Positions 15,101 through 27,100 of a stretch of 64,000 nt of DNA are shown piece after piece. The position numbers and the translations under genes were made by a program. The stretch is taken from positions 5,513,854 to 5,577,853 of the forward strand of contig NC_061816.1 of the NCBI RefSeq assembly GCF_021462225.1, read 5' to 3'. This stretch comes from Girardinichthys multiradiatus (Eukaryota > Chordata > Actinopteri > Cyprinodontiformes > Goodeidae). The notes beneath the pieces were generated by a model. That model saw only the letters and a list, made by a program, of their open reading frames with translations. It made no database searches and was not told the DNA's origin. Position 1 is the stretch's first letter; each line of letters begins with the position of its first letter.

Positions 15101-18100
15101 ATGATTGTGAGAAAAACACAGAAAACCAAACCTCTGTTGTTAGTGAGGACGCTCTAAGGTAGCAGTAAATGTCCAACAAGACAGGATTTGAAGCTTTAAC
15201 ATGAAAACATTTCAACAATATTAACCCAGTCTGAACTAACCAGTTCCTAACAGCTCATCTGTCAAACCAAGAAACCAACGTTTAAAACTGAAAGGTTTCT
15301 CTCTTGATATGATGATAAAACAACATAGAAAACTAACAAGCAGTGTTTGTTTTCATTGATTTGGACTCAAACTCATGCTAAATAAAAAGAAATGCAGAAA
15401 GTAATCATTTCTCCCAGTGTGACAATAGAAAATGAAGAACAGCGCCCTCTTCAGCTCGCTGGCTTGATCCTTCATTCATATGGACCAATGTATGAATGTT
15501 CAATAATGAAACGGCTGATTGATCATTTCTTTGTTAGGAGCTCTGATGTAAACTAGATCATTTTCTCTCCATCAAAAAGAAGCTGAAATAAAAAGCTACA
15601 GGCTGGTTTTATGGTGATGAGGAGCTAAATTCATGGAGAATAACTTTAAAACTCTGTTTGGTCAGATTATCATCATCCTACTGGAGATTTTTCTCTCTCT
15701 CTGAATCAGCTTGAACACAGTTAATTTCATCTCAGCTGAGGTTTTGAATGTCCTCTATGATGAAATGTTAAAGTTCAAAGGTCATGATTCCTTTGATCAG
15801 TGACCTTTCTGTAGACGTCTGGAAAACTGGACGTTTCATTTCTCTGGAAGCAGTTTGCAAATCTGTTCATGAAACAAACTCTGGACATTTTAATCTGTCT
15901 TGCTGCTTCCTGGATGATATTTTTCTAACTCTGAGTTTCTGTTGGAACATCTGGTTTTAGACGCTGCATCTGATTGTTGGTCTCATTGTAAAAGATGATT
16001 GTGTCACATGACTAGCTTCAGCTTTTAGTTTAGAAAGTTCAGCCTGAAAGATCAGACAGTAAATAAAATCCCAGAGATGATTAGAATCAAACATGTTTAA
16101 CATGTAATTTCATCACATGCAGGACAGACATGAACAAGATGGAGTCCATCAGTAGTGTGTGGTTGTATTTATGCAGCTCAGATCAAATCATCACTAAATG
16201 TTTCCTTCTTGTTGTTCCAGGTTTGATCCTCAGAGCTCAGATCTTCATGAACAAACCAGGTTCTTAGTGAATCTGTTCTGTGCAGCAGCAGAGAGAGACC
16301 AGCAGACAGGAGAGAAGATGCTGGAGATGTTAGCATCAGTCTGTAGATATAAAACATTCCCTTTAGATGATCGATACATGGATGATAAATATTTTGAATA
16401 TCAGAGTGACTTCCTGCTGGTTCTGTACTCCCAGATGAAGGACTGTGAGACTAAAACTGGTCTGAGTCTCCTTCCATCATTACAGTCAGTTTTCCAGTCA
16501 GCTCCTGCAGTCTGGACCATAAAGTTCTCAGAGAGAAAGACCTCCATCCTCCTGGAAGTGTTGAAACTCCAATCAGAGAAGAAACCAGTGAAGCTGATGG
16601 TCTGGTCACATGAAGAGAGTGAAGTGAGGAGTTTCCTACAGTTTCTACCTTATATCTCACAGCTCAGGTACAGTCCTTCTACTTCACTGTTTTAACTATT
16701 CAAGAACTTGTTAGTTCTGTCTACAAGTCTTTAACATTTATAAACAGCATCACCATGGCAACATTTATATCATACTGTGTGTTAGGTATTATTATGTCAA
16801 CTCAGAGGCAAGAACGATACAGTCAGTTTTACTTGCAGCAAGGGTAGCTCACTTTGCAGTCCAGACTACAAAGTTTTGACACCCTATCTCTTTATTTATA
16901 CGCACAGTTCAACAAACAGTTCAGACAGGGTGTGTGTGTGTGGCTGAAAAGAGGCTGGTTCCCATGGGATGTGATTCAGCCTAGTGTGTGTGTGTGAGTG
17001 TGTGTGAATAGATAACGACACACACAGGGAGGGCTGCATACCAGAGCATGGTACAAAGCGGAGTGCAGCTGCACTACAGCACAAAGTTTTTACATGAGTG
17101 ATAACAAGTTTTCACACCCATCCAACAGTCCCTCCTTTTTATCACGAGTAAAAACATTTAATATAAAAACAAATAAGAAAAAATACTCTGTATGATCAGA
17201 AACCCATGGACGGTAAACAGATTATATTTTGTGGGAAATACACATACGGCCCCGCCGCCCTCGACGACCAATAAAAGTTAAATGTTGATTAATACTTGAA
17301 AACATAAAAATAAAAGAATAATACTTCAGGAAAACAGTGAAACATAATAAAGGAATTTAAAAATCTGCCCTGTTTATGTCATCATTGTACTTTTTCACAT
17401 TTCACTTAAACAACAACTTCTTTCGATTTTTTGCTGTAAGGTCATTTTATGAAATACAATGTCTGAGTACACTCAGGCTTTTGATGTAATTTATTTACAA
17501 CATGTCATCATAATCGTCCCCTTCATTTTCGTGCATTTCTACCTGGTTCAGTGTTGCATATGTTACCGTGACTGACTGAGTTACTATTCTTTGTACCATG
17601 CATTTGCAACATGGGATAATACATATTGACAGGAGACACAGAAGGCCCATGCATGCTATTACTGCAACTAAGAGAACCTTAGAACCTTGGGAGTGCATGG
17701 GCATTATGGAACACACATAACAATCAGTTTTATTTTGAGTTTTAGCTGTGTCATACACGATACCAGTTATTCTGCAGAAATGGATCTGCGTCATGTGTCC
17801 GTCAGTGGTCTGAGATGGGTCCCGTCTGTTGTCCACCTTTTCTGCGGTGTCCTCTCTCCTGGGTCCTGTAGTGATAGAAGAATAAGTAATGCTGCCAGTA
17901 TAAAGCTCAGGCTTATCAGTCCTGTCCACATGGTACAGAGAGCCATTTTATAAGTTGGGCGCAGATCAGCTGTTTTCTTCACCGGTTTGAGACACTGGGC
18001 CCTATGGGTCTTCCAGTCCCTTTGTAGCCGGGCTTCCGCTGCTACCCCGTCGGTTGATCTGGCTCCTGTAACGGCAAAACTGTCTTACAGTGGCTTTTAT

Positions 18101-21100
18101 GGATCCAGGAAGGCCTCTCTGCTATTTTCAGAGCTGTGGGCGTTGTCAGGAGTACTTGAAATGGCCTTTTCCGACCGAGGAGTGGTCCAATATTTCCTGT
18201 GGAGTGTCTTAATCAGGACCAGGTCTCCAGGCCTCAGGTCGTTCTGTGGGATAGGAGCAGAGGTTATCGGCAGACCACTGGACATTTGTGCTTCTTTTGT
18301 CTGCAACATTTTATTCATCCACTCAGCTAATGAAGTTTCCTGTTGTGCTTTCTCTATTTCATTCATATCAGAAGGCAGAGGAAATGGTCTGCCATGTACT
18401 ATTTCAAATGGAGTGAGGTCAGTTTGATTTGGAGTTATTCTCATCCATAGTTTGACCAGAGACAGACAGTCTGGTAAGGTTAATGTAACTGTGGTTTGCA
18501 GTAAGTTCTTTAAGTTAATAAATGCTTTTTTCCCCTCTTCTGTCCAAATAATTTTGTCCCTTAATGTCATGTTTGTCCCATAAATCATAGATTATAATTG
18601 TTGCACTATGGCTGCATAGTCGGGCAGCCACTCTCTACAGAAATTACAAAGTCCTAAAAAGGACATTATTTGCTGCTTTGTTTTTGGTTTCGGGGCTTCC
18701 TGTATGGCTGTTTTTCTGCTATTCAGCAGGGAGCGGCCGTTTTGTGATAAGATGTGCCCCAGATAAACCACTTCTGTCTGACAAAACTGTAGTTTATTTT
18801 TTTATTTATTTTTTTTGATGTAGATGTTTCAACACGGTTATTGTGGCCTCTTCACAGTGTTTTTCTGTGTCTGATGCTACTAAAATGTCATCCACATATA
18901 GCAGAACTTGACTGTGTTCTGGTATTATGCAGGTGCTCATTGAGTACCTTAATGCATGTGTATAAACATGTGGGCTTTCACTGAAGCCTTGTGGAAGCCT
19001 AGTATAGGTGTATTTTTTCCTTTAAACTGAAAACCAAACAAATGCTGTGACTCTTCATGCAGTGGTACTGTGAAGAAAGCATTGCTAAGATCTACTACTG
19101 AGAAATACTTTTTGTCTGGGGTCAGTGAATGCAGTAATGTGTGTGGATTTGAAACATCAGGAGCTGTATGCTCTACACGTAGCGTCAGGTGCTTCTCTTA
19201 ATATTCCTGATTTTAACATGTCCTGTATTACTGGCTTAATACCTTCTTCAGCTTCTGCCTTTAAGGGGTATTGGCGGACTAATGGCCTTTTTTCAGATAT
19301 TAGTTTAACCTTGTATGGTGGGAACCCCTTTATTATCAGTTGATGATTGTGACCACAGTTCAGGTGGGACAGCAGCTAGGGCAGGATGCATGTTGCTCTC
19401 TTTGCTCTCAGCTAAACCCTGTATTTGTCCCTCTGACTCATCTAAATGGGTCCTTGGATGGACTTTGACTGTCCACCCTAGAGTGAGCTTCCAGATTCCT
19501 GTATTAGGATCTACTTTTGACATGTCAGTGCTGTTCCTACAGAGGTTTAAAGCCTCTATTTTTCCAAATTCTTATTATTCTTTTTTATCATATTTTATTT
19601 TATTGGGGACTTTATTTTATCTTTTTTTTTTTTTATAAAGTAAGTTCTTATTACATTTAAAAATGAGATCACTATTTTTGGTAGTTGCTATTATTTTGAT
19701 TAATGCTTGGTTTAGTTCTTATTAAAAATAAAAATAAAAACTCACTCACTGATGAACACAAAAAATGAAGGGCATATTATATCTTATAATCTTAGTTTAT
19801 CTTACCCAGTTTTATAGATACACCGTACAGTTTCAGTCAGCTTTGTATTTAATTCAAGTAACTAAAGTTTGTTTCAATTAACTCAAGTTTTCTCTATTTC
19901 AGTCCAGTCCAGTAATTCTGTTAAGGTTCATTTCATCTTATGTTAAGTTTGAGTCTAATTCGATCATTTTGAACCTGACTGGAAAACGTCTAAACATCTG
20001 TTAAAATCTTTTTGTTTTACCATAGAAAACTGACCTAATATTATTATGGTAATGTTGAGGACTCTAATTTTTACATAACATGAAACAGACATTTATTTCA
20101 CAAAAACAGAAAATCAAACACAGACATTTGGCCACATGAAAGTTTAAATACCCTGTTTGTAAAATAATTATGAAAAATTGAAGACAGATCTATGAACTTT
20201 CTTATGGTTATAAGTATTTTCAATACAGGTAGAACCTTTGCCATCTTTATATGATTTTTCGGAAAAGATTCTGGAAACCTTATTAAGATATAAGTTTGGC
20301 AAAGATCATCAGAACATCAGACCTTTATTAGCGCTTTTAAGGTCCCTCAAAGATGTATTACAATGAAATCAGTCATTCCCATTCACACACATTCACACAC
20401 TACTTAATTATTTCTCTGTCAGAGTCATTTTATTTGCAAAAGGTTGAACATAATTTGACTTCTATTATTCTTAAAATGCACATTGTTTCCTCATAACCCC
20501 TTTTGTTTCCACTAGGTCTGTTTTGAACGCTTCAATTATTTTTTATTCACCAAGATAATAAGGTGGTCTTAGTGGGTCCACCTTAAAGGTATTATTTGTT
20601 GGGTGTCATGTTATCATTGTCAGGTCAGTGAGGTTCATAAGTCAGTCTGAACCTTGGTCATTTGGTCTGTGCTCATAATGTTTCATAGATCCAGCCTATG
20701 ATTAGTCAGCAAAACTTCCACCTATAGGAGAAAAAATGATTGTTAATGAATGAGCTGCATTTCCTAGGAACACTGTCTTCCTCCTGGATGAGCATCACCT
20801 GTTGAAAAACTTTCATCATTGTTTGTTTCACATATTCAATCAGATCTTTATATTATACCAGTAGGTGAAGTTGTTAGTATCTCATGTAGACTGACATATA
20901 CTGTTGCATTTGGAGAAGATCTCAGATTAAATAAACTTAGTTAGAGCTTCAATCCAGGTTCATTTTGTGTCTGCAGACTTTAGCCAATGTTTATTTATTT
21001 ATTTTTTATACATAATGAGCAAAATTCAAAACATTTTCAAAAGGCAGATTGTGGCAGAATGTAGACAAAACTATTTATTGATTGACAAAATAACATTCAT

Positions 21101-24100
21101 GCACACAATCACCATATTAAAAGTCTCTACTTCTAGAGAATCACTAAACTTCTGGGGGCCAGTTTTGGCCCGCGGACCTTGAGTTTGACACATGCAGGGT
21201 AGAGTTACAATCTTTATCAGACGTTTCAGCAGAGACAGACTTCTGCTGTTTGCAGAAGTTTTATCTTTGTTTTCAGGCAGCTGCATCTCTTTGTCAAGGT
21301 CGTTTCACAGAGCTGAAATTTAACTTCTCTCAAAGAGGAAAAATCAAGAATGCACAAAATCTGAGCCAAATATGGAATTATTTCCCTGTAAAATGAATCT
21401 TTTGCATTTTATCATGGTATTGTTGGTAGTATAACACCATTATAACCATTATAAACTTCTGTTGTTAGTGAGGACGCTCTAAGGTAGCAGTAAATGTCCA
21501 ACAAGACAGGATTTGAAGCTTTAACATGAAAACATTTCAACAATATTAACCCAGTCTGAACTAACCAGTTCCTAACAGCTCATCTGTCAAACCAAGAAAC
21601 CAACGTTTAAAACTGAAAGGTTTCTCTCTTGATATGATGATAAAACAACATAGAAAACTAACAAGCAGTGTTTGTTTTCATTGATTTGGACTCAAACTCA
21701 TGCTAAATAAAAAGAAATGCAGAAAGCAATCATTTCTCCCAGTGTGACAATAGAAAATGAAGAACAGCGCCCTCTTCAGCTCGCTGGCTTGATCCTTCAT
21801 TCATATGGACCAATGTATGAATGTTCAATAATGAAACGGCTGATTGATCATTTCTTTGTTAGGAGCTCTGATGTAAACTAGATCATTTTCTCTCCATTAA
21901 AAAGAAGCTGAAATAAAAAGCTACAGGCTGGTTTTATGGTGATGAGGAGCTAAATTCATGGAGAATAACTTAAAAACTCTGTTTGGTCAGATTATCATCA
22001 TCCTACTGGAGATTTTTCTCTCTCTCTGAATCAGCTTGAACACAGTTAATTTCATCTCAGCTGAGGTTTTGAATGTCCTCTATGATGAAATGTAAAAGTT
22101 CAAAGGTCATGATTCCTTTGATCAGTGACCTTTCTGTAGACGTCTGGAAAACTGGACGTTTCATTTCTCTGGAAGCAGTTTGCAAATCTGTTCATGAAAC
22201 AAACTCTGGACATTTTAATCTGTCTTGCTGCTTCCTGGATGATATTTTTCTAACTCTGAGTTTCTGTTGGAACATCTGGTTTTAGACGCTGCATCTGATT
22301 GTTGGTCTCATTGTAAAAGATGATTGTGTCACATGACTAGCTTCAGCTTTTAGTTTAGAAAGTTCAGCCTGAAAGATCAGACAGTAAATAAAATCCCAGA
22401 GATGATTAGAATCAAACATGTTTAACATGTAATTTCATCACATGTAGGACAGACATGAACAAGATGGAGTCCATCAGTAGTGTGTGGTTGTATTTATGCA
22501 GCTCAGATCAAATCATCACTAAATGTTTCCTTCTTGTTGTTCCAGGTTTGATTTTTGTATGTCAGATCTTCATGAACAAACCAGGTTCTTAGTGAATCTG
22601 TTCTGTGCAGCAGCAGAAAGAGACCAGCAGACAGGAGAGAAGATGCTGGAGATGTTAGCATCAGTCTGTAGATATAAAACATTCCCTTTAGATGAACGAT
22701 ACATGGATGGTGAATACTATTTTAAATATCAGAGTGACTTCCTGCTGGATCTGTTCTCCCAGATGAAGGACTGTGAGACTAAAACAGGTCTGAGTCTCCT
22801 TCCATCATTACAGTCAGTTTTCCAGTCAGCTTCTCCAGTCTGGACCATAAAGTTCTCAGAGAGAAAGATCTCCATCCTCCTGGAAGTGTTGAAACTCCAA
22901 TCAGAGAAGAAACCAGTGAAGCTGATGGACTGGTCACATGAAGAGAGTGAAGTGAGGAGTTTCCTACAGTTTCTACCTTATATCTCACAGCTCAGGTCAG
23001 TGTTGCTTTGATATAAACACAGTTGGTAAAACTCATCAGAATCAGCTGCTACATCTGGTCTCACATTATATTTAATGCAGTTTTTCTCCCTCTTTGTCTC
23101 ATCTTTCCTGGTTTCTCTGTGTTTCAGTTGTGATCCAGGGTTCTTCCAGAGTGTTTGTTCGTCACTATCAGTGAAATCCAGAGAGGAGGTCCAGCAGCTG
23201 GTGTCTCTGCTGCAGCTCCTGAACTTCAACCTGCTGCTAACAGGAGAGTTACGCAGGAAAACCTGCAGCTCTGTGGGCAGAGTTCTCCAACTGTGTGGAT
23301 CTAAAGTGGATCTGATCCTCACCGCCAGCAAGATGTCTGTTAGAGGAGCCTCCATCCTCTTTAGATCTACAACACAGCTCCACAGTCTGAGGCAGGAAAC
23401 TGGAGAACATCTCTTCTTCTTCTAACACCACTTATCATCCGTCATGTTGAACCATCAGTTCTTGATGTCCATCATCTCTGTTCTTCTGTCTGATTTCAGA
23501 CTTTCCAACAACGTGGCCTTGTTCTTGTCTCAGTGGGTAAGAAGAGGCAGAGTGTCCTGTCCTCTGGTTGTTGAAGAGCTTTCTGTGGTGTCCACCAAAG
23601 CTCCACCATCACAGAGAGTCTTGTTGAAGGTTGGCAGCAGTTTGGCGTCTCTGCTGAGGTTCTGGACAGTTGGACGGTTAGACCTGACTGAGTCCGGCCT
23701 CCCTGCTCAGAGTCTCCTCAGTCTGCTGCTTCATGATGCTCCTCTCACAGTCAGGTAAATGTCTTCCTCATCTCCATCAGCTGAACTAAACACAGATACC
23801 TTCAGAAACACAGTAAGGATTTTATCTGTGGACTCTGCAGACTGAGTGAAGAGAGTCTCCAGCAGCTTCTGGTCCTCCTCCATGAGGTCCAGGATCAGGA
23901 CCTGACGTTGTCCTTCTTGAATAAGTTTGGTGGAGACCTGAGCTCCTGCCAGTTGAACTGGGAGCTTCTTCACTATCTGCTGCAGCAGCCGTCAGCTCAG
24001 ACCATCACTGTGAACCTGAAGAAGAACCGCTTCTTACAGGAGAGAGCTACACAGCTGCTGCCCTTTCTGCACAGGATGGTGCTTCAGAGGTGGAGGTTTT

Positions 24101-27100
24101 GTCTTCTTCTAATAAATAGTTAGTCTGATCTTCGTCCAGCAGCTTCTGGTTCCTCTAACTAAACTAAGAGTTGCTGTGGATCCTCTGTCTGCTTTCAGGC
24201 CCAGTCCCAGCTTTGTGAGGACTTCCATCAGAGAGATCTACAGAGGTCACAGCAGTCACATGATACCCAGTCTGCTGAGGTCATTGGATCATGTGATCAA
24301 CCTGAGCTGCACAGAGATGGACTCAGAAGACTGTGCTGCTCTGATCTTCATCCTCAGACACAGTGATGGAGTTAGACTGAAGCTGCTGTGGAGCTCCATC
24401 CCAGCAGAGGGAATACAGTCCATCCTCCGTATGCTGCACACAGTTTCTGATCTCAGGTCAGATATTAGCGCCTGTTCCTCAGGGCTACCTACCATAACAA
24501 ACCGTTCCCTCCTGAACTTTAACTGGATGGTTTTCTATCTTCTCTGTTCCCACCAGTGTGGACAGGAACCAGCTGCTGAGCTTCATCCACTGCTGCGCTG
24601 CCTCTGACAGCCAGCAGGAGGCAGCATCATCCCTGCTGAGGACTCTGCAGCACAGCTTGGACCTGTCCTGCTCCTCCTTCGTGGAGCTACCAGAGGAGGA
24701 CCAGGCTGAGCCTCTGAGAGTGACGGCTGCTGACTGCAGGGCCGTCTCCACCATCCTGAGACACAGCAGCAGGGACACACAGCTCCACCTGAGAGACTGT
24801 GAGGTGGAGGACAGCGGGCTGGACCTGCTGTTTCCGGTCCTGGACAGGGTCCGTTTCAGGTGAGGAAGAGCGCTGATGAAGATGAAGCAGGGAGAAGCTT
24901 GTTCACATTCATGTTGATGTTCTTTGCTCTGTTCCTCCTGTTTAGAGTCAGTAAGACGGTTCTGGTCCAGCTGCTGACCCTGCTTGCTGTGGACAGCGAG
25001 ACGGACACAGTGAGACGGGCCGTGTCTCTGTTTAGAGCCCTGGGAGAAGAACTGGATCTGAGTCACATCACACTGGATCAGAGGCTCTGTGGAGCTCTGG
25101 TTCTGATGCTGGACAACTCTGAAGGTCTAACAGAACTGGACCTCAGTCACTGCCAGCTGACGGACCAGCTGCTGCTCCAACTCATCACACATCTGCACAA
25201 AGTCCAAGTCCTGGAGTAAGTGTCCCAAACTGTCCCCTCTGTGGGAGACAAACACAAACATTCCCTCAGTTCTGATCCAAACAAAGTGGAGCAGCTGATC
25301 CACAGAGTGAGATATCAGCCAAACAGGCTTCAATGAGCCGTGATGCTCCATCCAGATCCAGGAGAGACTCCTGTTCCTGTCAGTGTCTGTATGATGAGGA
25401 CACTTGTGTCTGTCCAGCAGGACCTCTGGAGCTCTCCTCTGTGGTTCTGATTGATTGATGGATCATGAACATGTTCCCAGTAGAACCTAACATAATGCAG
25501 AGTGTTGTGTTTGTGTTCCAGTCTGAGTCACAATAAGATCACTGATGCTTCCACTGATCAGCTACTCCACCTGGTCTCCATCAACCCCTCCATTGGTTCT
25601 GTGAGGTGAGCAAACATTCATTAGTTCATGTGAAAAATATTTATTTGTTATTTTATCTCTAAAATATTTAGATACAAACGTTGCTTCTCTTCTTCCAGGA
25701 GGGAAAACATAAATTAAATGATGCTTAGTGACCTTGAAGGGTCCAAACCCTCTTTAGCTCCTCGTTTCTAGTTTCTTGACAGAAAACATGATGTTGTCTT
25801 CCACATTAAAAGTTTGAAAATATGGTTGGAGAAAAGTGAAAGACACCATCATGAAGATATCTAAATATGGATGAAAGGTGGTTGGGACCAAGAAGGATTT
25901 CCTACGTCGTTGTTTGTCTAAATCTGGGCAGGACCTGTGGGCACTAAATATAGATAAGGACCAGCTGACCTTAAATAAGTCATAAAAAAGAAAATTATTG
26001 CCTAGAATCAATAATATGGAATTAAATATAATATTTTACAGAAATAAAGCTCAGATTGAAATAGAGTAGAGCCATGGATTGGAAAAAAAATCAGAGTTGA
26101 TTTTGAACAAGTGTTGGTTCGTCCATTTTGGTCAGGAAAACGTCTGCGTCGAAGCTCTGACATCATCAGAACTTATAAAAAGCCCAGGAAACAAACTTTT
26201 AACCATCATTTCCTGCTGTAGCTCACAAGACTACGTTCAGAGGGATCTCTGGAGAAACAGAAGCTTGTGGGCGGGTTTACTTTTCCTCCACACTGGTCAT
26301 TCCTGGAAGAACTTGAAAGCTGGACATCTGTCTGATACAAGAAGATCAGAAGATCCATATCCTGATCGAAGACCGTCAGACGCGACCCAGGCGTAGGTGA
26401 AACCAACAGGTTGTTACCAAGGAGACGAGTTTCCTCCTTGTTTTTCAGTCGACTGCAACGGTTCCTCATATGTTCCCCGTTTTGGATGCAGGAGAAGTTT
26501 ACCTTTTTGAGTTGATCACAGACCTTTAACACTCTGGTTCCCCCTGGTTTATTCTTCAGACCCACGACCCATCCTCAAGCCGGTGAAAAGAAGAAATCAA
26601 CGTCAAAGTGATTGCGTTCTTTTTATAATAAATGGGATAGGTGTATTTAGAGGTCTGGGCAGGATGAGGCATAGTTAAGGTGATTTAGAATCAGCATTAG
26701 TTAATCCAAGGTATCAACTAGTTGCATGCAACACTGATTGAAGAGTTTTATGCTGAACTGGTTTGATTTACTGTCTGAATACTGTGGAAGCGCAACGAGC
26801 GGTTGGCCTCAAGTTTGGATGCGTTCGTCCTGCTGATTGTCAATCAGCCAGGAGTTAAAGCTGAACTGTGGAAGTTTTTCATTTGAACCAGACTGCAGTC
26901 TGGACCTCGTGGCCTGGCCACTCCATTGTTCGTTCCATCATTTTATTACCCTTGGGGTTTTTCCACTGAGCTCCTCAGAGTTTTATGACCCTTCAAGGTT
27001 TGGGGCCACCAGCTGTTAGTGGCTAAGGCTGCTAGACGCTCTGGGTCCGGGCCGTGGACCTACCGTTCTACCAGCTGATAGCCGCCGTCGAGACGCAGCA

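Larger units (their letters stand above)
16087..22411 (+). repeat. Tandem duplication unit 2, enlarged by insertion
   Basis: Homologous to unit 1 for the first 693 bp (to 16,779) and the last 954 bp (from 21,458). The middle 513 bp of unit 1 (14,620-15,132) is absent and replaced by 16,780-21,457, whose left end is a retroviral LTR. Confidence 0.88.

Noticed and set aside
17495..18588. Intact retroviral genes
   Set aside because: The readings are fusions of distant pol or env parts across deletions. Essential domains are missing, so they are annotated as remnants only.
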